DNA of 20,934 nt from Clostridia bacterium (GTDB lineage: Bacteria; Bacillota_A; Clostridia; Christensenellales; Aristaeellaceae): contig JAFRMB010000093.1 of assembly GCA_017430945.1 (NCBI GenBank), positions 1 through 20,934 on the forward strand, read 5' to 3'. Position numbers and translations under genes: made by a program. The notes beneath the pieces are model-generated. The model worked only from the letters and a program-made list of their open reading frames with translations. It was not told the origin of the DNA and ran no database searches. The number at the start of each line of letters is the position of its first letter. The stretch's first letter is position 1. This document shows positions 1 to 6,941 of this stretch, piece after piece.

Positions 1-848
1 AACGTTTCCTCCAGCGCGCAGATCAGGCTCATCTGGGCAATGGAATCCCAGCCCGCGTCGTGAAAGCGGAAGCTGACCGGGTTGAAGTCCACGTTCGGGA
101 AGTTGCCGGAGAATGCATTCCAGTACAGTGCCGCGACGCGATCCGGGGTGAAGGCTTCCGCCTCCTGCCGGGGGGCTTCCTGCTGCGGCGCCAGCTGTTT
201 GCTCGGGGCGTAGAGCAGTCCCTGCGCGCCCTCGTTGGTGATCCGGGCCGGGTTGCCCATCACTGTGGTGTTGGCCTCGACGTCGCTGAACACGGCGCTG
301 CCGATGCCGACGACGCTGTATTCGCCGATGCGGATCCGATCCAACAGCATCGCGCCGCAGCCGATGAACGCGTTCTCCCCTATCACGGCGTGTCCGCCGA
401 CGAACGCGCCCACGCCGACGCGCACATGATCGCCGATGACCGCATCATGGCCGATCGACGCGCCCTTCGCGCCGTAAAAATTCTTCCCGATCCTGGCCTG
501 TGAGCCGATGAACGCGCCGTGCGCGATCACGGCGCCTTCGCCCACCTCGGCATCCGGACTTATGACGGCCGACGGATGGACGACCAACGCGCCCCGATAG
601 CCCGCCTCCGTCATGCGGTCAAAGGCCTCCCGGCGGAACTTCGGTTCGCCAATGGTGATGGCAAAGCGCACATCCTCCGGTCTATAGCGCTTGCGAAAGG
701 CGTGGAAGCCGCAGATGGAACAGCCCAGCAGCTGCGTGGCGGAAGCGTGATCATCGATGAATACGATCTCTGACCACTCGCCGCTCTCATCTGCGATGTA
801 TTTGAATTCCCGGCCCATGGCGCCGGCACCGTAAAGCGCAAGTATCAC
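1..848 (-). CDS. NeuD/PglD-like acyltransferase fused to an acyl-carrier-protein domain (3' end beyond window)
   Basis: The start is a GTG at 846-848, preceded after 6 nt by GGAGGA (855-860). The reading frame is open to the window edge, giving 282 residues. Residues 1-90 form the nucleotide/sugar-binding N-domain of the NeuD/PglD family (GAGAMGRE at 7-14). Residues 91-202 are hexapeptide repeats of a left-handed beta-helix, with His134 in IGHDAVIGD matching the family's catalytic His, and end in the usual GNPAR. A Pro/Gln/Glu-rich linker (about 205-235) follows, then an ACP-like segment with AGWDSIAQMSLICALEE, in which Ser269 is the likely phosphopantetheine site. NeuD/PglD enzymes acetylate amino sugars or sialic acids from acetyl-CoA; the carrier domain suggests a carrier-bound acyl donor or a link to the next genes. 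It starts 25 nt after the HD gene, so the two are probably co-transcribed. The family is clear; the acyl group and acceptor are unknown. Confidence 0.85.
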   Translation of the reverse strand, partial: MILALYGAGAMGREFKYIADESGEWSEIVFIDDHASATQLLGCSICGFHAFRKRYRPEDVRFAITIGEPKFRREAFDRMTEAGYRGALVVHPSAVISPDAEVGEGAVIAHGAFIGSQARIGKNFYGAKGASIGHDAVIGDHVRVGVGAFVGGHAVIGENAFIGCGAMLLDRIRIGEYSVVGIGSAVFSDVEANTTVMGNPARITNEGAQGLLYAPSKQLAPQQEAPRQEAEAFTPDRVAALYWNAFSGNFPNVDFNPVSFRFHDAGWDSIAQMSLICALEET

Positions 849-873
849 GGTTGTTCCTCCTTCGGCGACGCCC

Positions 874-1671
874 CTACAGGGTCATCCCCCATGCTTTTTC
901 TATCTCATTGCGCAGGACCGCCAGCTGCTCCGCCTCGCGGCCTGTCCAGACGGGCTTTCCCGACGGATCCACGTCCGACAACAGCTTTCGAAGCCAGCCA
1001 TCCTCCTTCACCGTCCGGCGGCTGACATCGAACACCAGCTCAAAAGCCATGCAGCCATGCGCGATAAGCCCGTCAAAGCGCGAACGTCGAAGCTGCCGGG
1101 GCACACAACGATGCTCAGCGACGCAGGCCATCACTTCGGGGTTCGCCTCTCCGGCCTCCGCGAAGCTCGCTTTGCTGCTTCCGATGCGCTCCTCGAACGG
1201 AATGTCGGTGATCACGCGGAATATGTCCGTCTTGTCTGCGTCCCGAAGGATCTCCGCGAACCGCCGCGTCCGCTCGTCCAGCGCCTCCGGGAGGGTCAGC
1301 TTGTTGTGCAGGCGGATGACCTGCTCCGCCATCGCCATCCACGCCTCCGCCGGTCCCTCCACGGAAAACGCTTCGATGAGCCCGTCTCCAAAGAGGATAT
1401 CCGCGCCGAGCTCAGCGTGATCGACCGATTGGGAATCCACAAAGGTGCCGAAGCGGCGAACCTGTTCAAACCGCCCGATATCGTGCAGAAGCCCGAAAAA
1501 CCACGCCCACGCAGCGTCCTCAGGACCCATGCCCAGCGCATCGGCATAGCGCTCCGAGAGCTCCGCCACGCGGAACGTGTGCTCGATCTTGTGACAGATC
1601 ATCACTTTCTTCGTATCGTATCGCTCTGCGTAGTTCAGAAAAACCGACTTCAAGCTTTCCCTGTCCATCAT
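874..1671 (-). CDS. HD-domain phosphohydrolase-like protein
   Basis: This is a 265-residue HD-superfamily protein. The metal-binding set is visible: His31 (EHTFRV), His63-Asp64 (LLHDIGRFEQ), His85 (DHAELGA), His122 (RLHNK) and Asp144/Asp146 (RDADKTD). HD proteins of this type are metal-dependent phosphohydrolases acting on nucleotides or other phosphorylated small molecules; the substrate cannot be told here. There is no signal peptide or membrane segment, so it should be cytosolic. The first of two adjacent ATGs (1671) is taken as the start because AGGGAGGTG lies just upstream at a normal spacing. It sits 64 nt after the secreted-protein gene and 25 nt before the acyltransferase-ACP gene on the same strand, consistent with one transcription unit. 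The fold is confident; any functional link to the neighbours is not shown. Confidence 0.85.
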   Translation of the reverse strand: MMDRESLKSVFLNYAERYDTKKVMICHKIEHTFRVAELSERYADALGMGPEDAAWAWFFGLLHDIGRFEQVRRFGTFVDSQSVDHAELGADILFGDGLIEAFSVEGPAEAWMAMAEQVIRLHNKLTLPEALDERTRRFAEILRDADKTDIFRVITDIPFEERIGSSKASFAEAGEANPEVMACVAEHRCVPRQLRRSRFDGLIAHGCMAFELVFDVSRRTVKEDGWLRKLLSDVDPSGKPVWTGREAEQLAVLRNEIEKAWGMTL

Positions 1672-1735
1672 AAGCCCGTCACCTCCCTGTCAAGTCATCC
1701 GGAGGATGCCCATTGCATTCGATCGGCCATCTGCA

Positions 1736-3217
1736 TCATTTGGCCGTATCGCCATAGCGAAGCACATAGGCTTCCGCCAGGTTGTGCATCATGAACAGCT
1801 CCCCGGAAACGAAGGCATTCTCCCCCGGCTGGAAATACTGACCCGTGATCGCGCCGTCCGTCTCCCGGCTGAGCTGGGCGCTCATCTTTTCAAAATGCCG
1901 CTCTTCCCACACGCGGGCCCTGCAGCTTCCCTCGATGTCCGTGTCCAGCGCCAGGCTGTCCGCCAGCACATCGCACAGATAGTAGATCGCGTATCCCGGC
2001 TTTCCCCAGTCGTTTTCCCCGGGCATCGTTACCTCGCCTGTCGGCTGTCCGTCCTCGTCCCGAAGATAGAAGCTGCGGCCCGCCAGCTTTTCATCGTACT
2101 TCCCCAGGTCCGTACAGATCAGTCCCCGGTAGATCCGATCCAGATTGAAGCCCGCCGCCTCCGGCACAGGCGCTCCCGCGATCCTGTACACCGCGATCGT
2201 ATCGCCCATTTCTTCCAATATGGTCGCCATGTAATCGATGTGGATGAGATCGTGATTGACCACGGTCCCGTCCTCGTTCACGTTTGATCCGTCGATCATC
2301 TTCCCGACTTCCTGCCCGTCCACGATCCTCTCGCTCCCGACGTCCCCCGGCAGGGCCGTCGCGGAAACCAGCATGCGCTTCAGCTTGTCGCTCCAGTCAG
2401 GCGCTTTCTCCGAATCAGGGAACATGACGCACGCCAGCGCGAGGATCTTGGCGTCCCACGCGAGCTCCTCGCCCTTGGTGTCCCCCGGATAGACGATCTG
2501 CCCAGCCGCATCCCTGTAATACGGGATCTCAAAGTCATAGGTCAGCCGGTCCGCCTCGTCGATCACCATGCGCTCCACTTTTTCACACGTCTCCGGCGCC
2601 ATGCCATCCCAAAGCAGCCACGCACCCAGAGCGATATTCTCGGCCCAAAGCGGGCTCTGCCAGCTGTCGCCCCAGTAGCGGTCGTCCCTGGGATCGGGAT
2701 GGTTCGACCGATGCTCCCCGACCACCGCGCGGATCAGCTTTTCGCACATGGCATGCGCGTCTGCCCTGGGCACGCCGACGATTTCCTCGTCGTAATAGTC
2801 GTAATGCAACGACAGGCCGATGCAGTAGATGGCATGGGAGACGGGGCGAATCCCGTTCTCCGCCTGTTCCCTGCTCAGATACAGTATCGGAAGATCATCC
2901 TCGTCCCGCCAGTTGGCGAAAGCCCGGGCGCTGTTCCGGATGGCAAGCCGCCGCTCCTTTGTCAACTGTTGATCGCCGTTCATATTGGTCGACGCAGCAT
3001 AGACATAGTGCTTCTCTGCGGGCCACCATGTTTTAAGGATATAGCGCAGATTCAGATTCATCATCCGAACCAGCTCCGCTTCCCTGTCCGTCGGCGCCCG
3101 GCTGTCGCCCGGCGACCCCGCCAGCGCGCCTTCGACAAAGAGCGCAAGGCACAGGCAGATCATGATGAAACGGACGGCGGTCATCCGCCGCTTCGGATTC
3201 GAATGTGCGGCTTTCAT
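1736..3217 (-). CDS. Secreted protein of unknown function, probably an all-helical (alpha/alpha toroid-like) enzyme
   Basis: The protein has 493 residues with an N-terminal signal peptide: basic residues (KRR at 9-11), a hydrophobic run at about 14-29, and a likely cleavage after ALA near residue 33. No lipobox cysteine is seen, so it is probably released or wall-associated. The mature part is rich in Trp, Tyr and acidic residues, with motifs such as WGDSWQSPLWAENIALGAW, YPGDTKGEELAWDAK and GSNVNEDGTVVNHDLIHIDY. These resemble large helical-barrel carbohydrate-active proteins (lyases or hydrolases), but I cannot assign a named family. The ATG at 3217 is chosen because it follows an AGGGAGAAGG ribosome binding site and includes the whole signal peptide. 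It is the first gene downstream of the lon-unit terminator and probably leads the group that includes the HD and acyltransferase genes. Secretion is confident; enzymatic function is only suggested. Confidence 0.75.
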   Translation of the reverse strand: MKAAHSNPKRRMTAVRFIMICLCLALFVEGALAGSPGDSRAPTDREAELVRMMNLNLRYILKTWWPAEKHYVYAASTNMNGDQQLTKERRLAIRNSARAFANWRDEDDLPILYLSREQAENGIRPVSHAIYCIGLSLHYDYYDEEIVGVPRADAHAMCEKLIRAVVGEHRSNHPDPRDDRYWGDSWQSPLWAENIALGAWLLWDGMAPETCEKVERMVIDEADRLTYDFEIPYYRDAAGQIVYPGDTKGEELAWDAKILALACVMFPDSEKAPDWSDKLKRMLVSATALPGDVGSERIVDGQEVGKMIDGSNVNEDGTVVNHDLIHIDYMATILEEMGDTIAVYRIAGAPVPEAAGFNLDRIYRGLICTDLGKYDEKLAGRSFYLRDEDGQPTGEVTMPGENDWGKPGYAIYYLCDVLADSLALDTDIEGSCRARVWEERHFEKMSAQLSRETDGAITGQYFQPGENAFVSGELFMMHNLAEAYVLRYGDTAK

Positions 3218-3295
3218 GCGATCCTTCTCCCTGCCGGCAATAACTCGGTTTGTTTTGAATATTCGCTCCCAAACCGCATTTTCCTTTAAAGTAGA

Positions 3296-3328
3296 GAAAA
3301 AAGAGTGCCCCCTCCGGTCCAGGGGGCA
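3296..3328 (-). terminator. Intrinsic terminator ending the lon-side transcript
   Basis: On the minus strand an 8-bp perfect GC-rich stem (TGCCCCCT / AGGGGGCA, 7-nt loop, 3306-3328) is followed at once by CTCTTTTTTC. This is a textbook intrinsic terminator for transcripts coming from lon. It separates the lon unit from the secreted-protein gene, whose promoter would have to lie in 3218-3295; no convincing -35/-10 pair was found there. The stretch between this terminator and the small ORF at 3494 holds no recognisable gene apart from the out-of-frame extension noted for that ORF. Confidence 0.8.
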
Positions 3329-3493
3329 GGTGATCGCCTTCTTCAGCTTGCCGGTCAGCTTGAATATGGTTCGCAGCCAGGTGTGTTGCTCGCTCCAGGG
3401 TCCGCTTTTTCCTGCGCTTAAGCCCGGATAGCTGTTTTCCCCATGTGATCTCTTGCCTCGTTCATGAGCGCCAGGAGATCCGGATCGCCGTTC

Positions 3494-3745
3494 TCAGGCG
3501 ATCTCCTCCTGAACAGCAGTATACCAACAGGCCTCGAACCCACGACCTCGCCGTGTTGCGCTTGCTATGATCTTGACCGCTGCCGGATCTGCGTAATAAT
3601 GAGTACGGTTTTCTGTCGCTGAACGAAAAAGCGGGGCGATCTTCCCGTTGTGCCCAGGCTGAACGGAGGGAGGCGATGCAGCGCATCGTTGACTGCAGTT
3701 CCCCATTGCTTCTCCGATGCTCATGTCTTTCGTGATCGCGGTCAT
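3494..3745 (-). CDS. Small ORF downstream of lon, possibly decayed; N-terminus resembles DUF1858 proteins
   Basis: An ATG at 3745 has a strong GGGAGG site 7 nt upstream and lies 30 nt after the lon stop, so translation is plausible. The 83-residue product begins MTAITKDMSIGEAM, which resembles the start of DUF1858 (disulfide-associated small) proteins. The following residues do not continue that family, and its usual paired-cysteine motif is not seen. The frame stops at 3494. A neighbouring frame then reads NGDPDLLALMNEARDHMGK and ends at TAA 3418-3420, with coding-like composition. This could be a frameshifted or otherwise broken gene. It may equally be a short non-functional ORF, as codon choice in the middle is unlike its neighbours. 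Treat as tentative. Confidence 0.35.
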   Translation of the reverse strand: MTAITKDMSIGEAMGNCSQRCAASPPSVQPGHNGKIAPLFRSATENRTHYYADPAAVKIIASATRRGRGFEACWYTAVQEEIA

Positions 3746-3775
3746 GATCGATCCCTCCCGATCATTTTTGCGGGT

Positions 3776-6076
3776 TCAGACGGCCCTGGGCATGGAGGGC
3801 TTTACGGGGACATCCAGGGCCAGAAGGACTTCCTCCACTGTGGAGACCGTCGTGATCGTGAGCGCCTGCTTTACTTCCTCCGCCACATCCTTCAGGTCGT
3901 CCGCATTGTCCTTCGGGATGAACACCCGCCTGACGCCGCTGCGCTGGGCTGCCATCAGCTTCTCCGGCAGCCCGCCGATGGGGTTCACATCCCCCTGCAG
4001 CGATACCTCGCCGGTCATGGCGATGTCAGGCGGCACCGGCACGCCGGTCAGTGCGGAGGAAAGCGCCGTGGTCAGCGTGATCCCCGCCGATGGGCCGTCC
4101 TTGGGTGTCGCACCGTCGGGCACGTGGATGTGCAGGTCGCTTTCAGCGAGTGCTTCTGCCTGCTCCGGCAGCATTGCCTTCACCAGACTCACGGCGATCT
4201 GCGCGGATTCTTTCATCACGTCGCCCAGCTGACCGGTGACGGTGATCTTTCCGCTGCCCTTCGTGAGCAGCGTCTGAATGTACAGGATGTCGCCGCCCAC
4301 GGGCGTCCAGGCGAGGCCCGTGACGATCCCGGGCTTTGCGCTCTCGGGCACTTGCTTGCGGTGGATGGGGCTGATATCCATGTACTCCGGCAGGTCGTCC
4401 GGGGCGATCTCCAGCCTCGCCTCCGCGTCGTCCACCAGTGCTACCGCCGCCGAACGGCACAACTGGTCCATGCACTTCTTGAGGCCGCGCACGCCCGCCT
4501 CGCGGGTGTAGTCATCGATGATGGCGTCGATGGCCGCGTCTGAGATCGTCAGCGCATTCCCCGGGATGCCCACCGATTCCATCGCACGGGGCAGCAGATG
4601 CTCGCGGGCGATCCGCTTCTTCTCGATGGGCGTATACCCCTGGAAGCGGATGACCTCCATGCGGTTCAGAAGGGGCTCCGGGATGGTGTCCAGCGTGTTG
4701 GCCGTGCAGATGAACAGCACATCCGACAGGTCAAACGGTACGTTCAGGTAGTGGTCGGTGAAGGAGAAGTTCTGTTCTGGGTCCAGCACCTCCAGGAGCG
4801 CGCTGGCGGGGTCACCGTTGTAGCTCTGACTCAGCTTGTCCACCTCGTCCAGCACCATCACCGGGTTGTTCGCGCCGCACTTGTGGATGCCGTCGATGAT
4901 GCGCCCCGGCATGGCGCCGATGTACGTGCGCCGGTGACCGCGGATGTCTGCCTCATCCCGAACGCCGCCGAGCGACACGCGCACATATTCGCGTCCCAGC
5001 GCCCTGGCGATGCTCTCGCCGATGCTCGTCTTGCCGGTGCCCGGTGCGCCCACAAAGCAGAGGATGGAGCCGGACTGCCTGCCCTTGAGCCTCATCACGG
5101 CGATCTGCTGTAATATGCGCTTCTTCACCTTGTCGAGGCCCGAGTGTCCGGCGTTCAGCGCGGCGCGGGCGTCGTCCATGGAGATCTGCTTCGCCTCAGC
5201 CTTTTTCCACGGCAGACTGGTCAGAAGGTCCAGCCAGTCGGTGAGCATGCCCGCCTCCGGGCTGTTTGATCCCTCGCCCTTCAAGCGGTTCAACACCTTG
5301 CGGCCCTCTTTGAGCGCCGCCTCGTTCATGCCGGCCTCTTCCAGTCTCAGTTCGAGCCGCCGCTCCTCGGAGACGTTCTCCGGGTGCATCTCGTCCAGCT
5401 CCTTCTGCAAATACTCGATCTGCTTTTTGATGGCGGATTCCCGGTACAGCTTCTCATAGTTTTCCTTCTGGGCGGACTGGGCCTCCACCTGCACGTCGAT
5501 GCGCTCCAGGCCCTCCATCAGCATCCGTTCCAGCATGTCGAACCGCCTTTGCAGGCTGTCCTCGCAGAGCAATGCGTAGCGCTCGTCCACAGGCAGGCCA
5601 AGCCACGGCGACAGCGATACACCCACCGTCCACAGGTTGTCCCAGTGGGCGGCGAAGTCGCGCACCATACCCTCCCACTGCTGGCCCCTTGAAAAGGTCA
5701 GCACGCGCTCCTTCACCTCGGTCAGCCGGCGCCTGGCATCCTCCCGGTCCAGGTCGTCCATGTCCGCGCGGCGGGAGATGGTCATGGAGAAGCTGCCACT
5801 CGGGAGCCGGGTGATCTCCTCCACATTGACGCGGTTCTGAAGGTCTATGCACATGAAGCCCGAGTCGTTGACGACGGAGACGGTGCCCACCACGCCGATG
5901 GGCCGGAAGTTGTCCTCTGTCGCCTGATCCCAGCTCTTTTCCTCCTTCTGCGCGAGCAGCGTGATGCGCTCGCCGACGGTCGGAGCTTTGTCGGTGAACT
6001 GATGATAGATGTCGATCTGCAGCCACAGTTTCGCGCCGGGCAGCGCGATGATATTGTAGATAGGCAGTATCGTCAT
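3776..6076 (-). CDS. lon: ATP-dependent protease Lon
   Basis: This is a full-length Lon serine protease of 766 residues, a cytosolic ATP-driven enzyme that unfolds and degrades damaged or regulatory proteins. In order it has a LON substrate-binding domain (1 to about 190), a coiled-coil/helical part with a charged run near 215-240, an AAA+ module with Walker A GAPGTGKTS (343-351) and Walker B VMVLDE (406-411), a sensor/lid region, and the protease domain. Catalytic Ser663 lies in PKDGPSAG and Lys706 in GGLPEKLMAA; their 43-residue spacing equals that of E. coli Lon (679/722). The ATG at 6076 is the start: GGGAGGT sits 7 nt upstream, whereas an in-frame GTG at 6103 lacks a ribosome binding site and falls inside an operator palindrome. 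The promoter and two operators lie at 6096-6153 and diverge from a TetR-family gene, the probable regulator. Confidence 0.97.
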   Translation of the reverse strand: MTILPIYNIIALPGAKLWLQIDIYHQFTDKAPTVGERITLLAQKEEKSWDQATEDNFRPIGVVGTVSVVNDSGFMCIDLQNRVNVEEITRLPSGSFSMTISRRADMDDLDREDARRRLTEVKERVLTFSRGQQWEGMVRDFAAHWDNLWTVGVSLSPWLGLPVDERYALLCEDSLQRRFDMLERMLMEGLERIDVQVEAQSAQKENYEKLYRESAIKKQIEYLQKELDEMHPENVSEERRLELRLEEAGMNEAALKEGRKVLNRLKGEGSNSPEAGMLTDWLDLLTSLPWKKAEAKQISMDDARAALNAGHSGLDKVKKRILQQIAVMRLKGRQSGSILCFVGAPGTGKTSIGESIARALGREYVRVSLGGVRDEADIRGHRRTYIGAMPGRIIDGIHKCGANNPVMVLDEVDKLSQSYNGDPASALLEVLDPEQNFSFTDHYLNVPFDLSDVLFICTANTLDTIPEPLLNRMEVIRFQGYTPIEKKRIAREHLLPRAMESVGIPGNALTISDAAIDAIIDDYTREAGVRGLKKCMDQLCRSAAVALVDDAEARLEIAPDDLPEYMDISPIHRKQVPESAKPGIVTGLAWTPVGGDILYIQTLLTKGSGKITVTGQLGDVMKESAQIAVSLVKAMLPEQAEALAESDLHIHVPDGATPKDGPSAGITLTTALSSALTGVPVPPDIAMTGEVSLQGDVNPIGGLPEKLMAAQRSGVRRVFIPKDNADDLKDVAEEVKQALTITTVSTVEEVLLALDVPVKPSMPRAV

Positions 6077-6095
6077 GTTGAAACCTCCCAACTGC

Positions 6096-6111
6096 CTTGA
6101 CACATGTCAAG
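6096..6111. promoter_or_regulatory. Operator O2, palindrome in the lon leader
   Basis: CTTGACACATGTCAAG is a perfect 7+2+7 inverted repeat. Its half-site CTTGACA is identical to that of the larger palindrome at 6136-6153. It lies just downstream of the expected lon transcription start, about 20 nt before the lon start codon, where a bound repressor would act as a roadblock. The matching half-sites indicate that one protein binds both, most simply the divergent TetR-family regulator. Confidence 0.7.
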
Positions 6112-6122
6112 TTTGTGCGTAT

Positions 6123-6151
6123 ATCATACAACTAACCTTGACAGTTGTCAA
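6123..6151 (-). promoter_or_regulatory. lon promoter
   Basis: On the minus strand TTGACA (6146-6151) is followed after exactly 17 nt by TATGAT (6123-6128), a near-consensus vegetative promoter. Transcription should begin near 6116, giving a lon leader of about 40 nt. The -35 box is one arm of operator O1, so repressor binding would exclude RNA polymerase. Confidence 0.85.
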
Positions 6152-6153
6152 GG
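6136..6153. promoter_or_regulatory. Operator O1, palindrome containing both divergent -35 boxes
   Basis: CCTTGACAGTTGTCAAGG is a perfect 8+2+8 inverted repeat. Its left arm is the -35 box of the plus-strand TetR promoter (6138-6143) and its right arm is the -35 box of the minus-strand lon promoter (6146-6151). One dimeric repressor bound here would shut both promoters. The expected ligand is the TetR-family protein at 6196-6744; this is inferred from position and symmetry. Confidence 0.8.
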
Positions 6154-6166
6154 ATATTGCTATAAT
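6138..6166 (+). promoter_or_regulatory. Promoter of the TetR-family regulator
   Basis: TTGACA (6138-6143), a 17-nt spacer and TATAAT (6161-6166) make a perfect consensus promoter. The start site should be near 6173, leaving a leader of about 23 nt with GGGAGGT at 6183-6189. A repressor site inside such a strong promoter suggests tight negative autoregulation. Confidence 0.88.
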
Positions 6167-6195
6167 ATTTACATACGCACAAGGGAGGTATATGG

Positions 6196-6744
6196 ATGTA
6201 CTGCGGAACGAACAAGACGGCGATGCAATCCCAGAAGCAGATCGCGGACGCAATGATGTCGCTGCTGGATGAGAAGCCATTTTCGCAGATCACCGTCAGC
6301 GAGCTGTGCAAGGCGGCATGTATATCCCGCCAGACCTTCTACACGCTGTTCACCAGCCGGGAGAACGTGATGGTGTTCACGCTGCAGGCCCGTTACTGCG
6401 ACGGGCCCGAACTCAAGCGGCCGGAACAGGCTGCCTGTCGGGGAGATTCGCTTCGGTGGTTGTGTCGTGGCTACAGCGAATATATGCTGCGCAATCGGGC
6501 ACTCATCAAGCTGCTGGTGGACAACCGCATCGACCACCTGCTCTATGACAGCTTCTTTGAGGCCATGGACGGCTGTGATTGCTTCTTGACGAAGGTCGAT
6601 CCCTGCACCCGCAGCTACGCGGCCAGCTTTTACGCCGGGGGCTTCGCCTGCGTGGCCCGGCGTTATGCCGAGGAGGGCTGCGCCAGCAGCGCGGATCAGC
6701 TCGAAGCATTGCTGATGACGCTGCTGTCCGGCAGCCTGTTCTGA
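6196..6744 (+). CDS. TetR/AcrR-family transcriptional regulator, divergent from lon
   Basis: This is a 182-residue TetR-family repressor. The helix-turn-helix is at about 28-52 (FSQITVSELCKAACISRQTF, then YTLF), followed by the conserved Arg-Glu-Asn segment. The C-terminal ligand/dimer domain (about 65-182) is all-helical and cysteine-rich (Cys in CDG, CRG, GCDCF, DPC, FACV and EEGC), unusual enough to suggest a redox or metal/electrophile signal, though that is inference. The ATG at 6196 is placed 7 nt after GGGAGG; another ATG at 6192 is in a different frame that stops early. It is transcribed divergently from lon, and two CTTGACA palindromes in the shared promoter region are its probable operators, so it likely represses itself and lon. 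The truncated MATE transporter just downstream on the other strand could once have been a target too. Confidence 0.9.
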   Translation: MYCGTNKTAMQSQKQIADAMMSLLDEKPFSQITVSELCKAACISRQTFYTLFTSRENVMVFTLQARYCDGPELKRPEQAACRGDSLRWLCRGYSEYMLRNRALIKLLVDNRIDHLLYDSFFEAMDGCDCFLTKVDPCTRSYAASFYAGGFACVARRYAEEGCASSADQLEALLMTLLSGSLF

Positions 6745-6750
6745 AGCGCA

Positions 6751-6903
6751 TCATGAATAGGATGCGTTGGCGATGGATATCTGATCGACGATGTTGTAAA
6801 GTGCCGCCACCAGCAGGGATATGATGCACGGGACGGCGTATCTGCACATGAGCCTTCCCGACTTGTCATCGATGAGAAACGTATTGGACCGAACTCCAGA
6901 CAT
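6751..6903 (-). pseudogene. Truncated MATE-family efflux transporter, N-terminal fragment only
   Basis: The ATG at 6903 has a good site (GGAGGT, 7 nt upstream) and reads 50 codons before TGA at 6751-6753. The end of the product, LMCRYAVPCIISLLVAALYN then IVDQISIANASYS, is a close match to the first transmembrane helix of MATE multidrug/sodium antiporters (typically ..YNIVDQIFIANAsyLG..). The remaining roughly 400 residues are absent: the fragment stops 7 nt beyond the end of the convergent TetR-family gene. The simplest reading is that a deletion removed the rest of the transporter. The start signals are intact, so a short peptide could still be made, but it would not be a transporter. Confidence 0.7.
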
Positions 6904-6941
6904 GAGACAAGACCTCCAAAAAAGAAATGCCATACACCGCC

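Noticed and set aside
1057..1794. Long plus-strand open frame opposite the HD-domain gene
   Set aside because: It is antisense to a clear HD-family gene whose metal ligands are all present; such frames are common in GC-rich DNA.
3515..3590. Minus-strand GTGGGTTCGAGGCC resembling the T-loop of a tRNA
   Set aside because: The flanking sequence does not form a T-stem, D-arm, anticodon arm or 7-bp acceptor stem, so a tRNA gene is not supported; at most it is a chance match or remnant.
3650..4543. Long plus-strand open frame opposite the lon protease domain
   Set aside because: The translation is His/Arg/Leu-rich without family features and lies antisense to catalytic motifs of Lon.
6077..6103. 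Longer lon start at a GTG (6103)
   Set aside because: The GTG has no ribosome binding site and lies inside operator O2, while the ATG at 6076 has GGGAGGT at the right distance.
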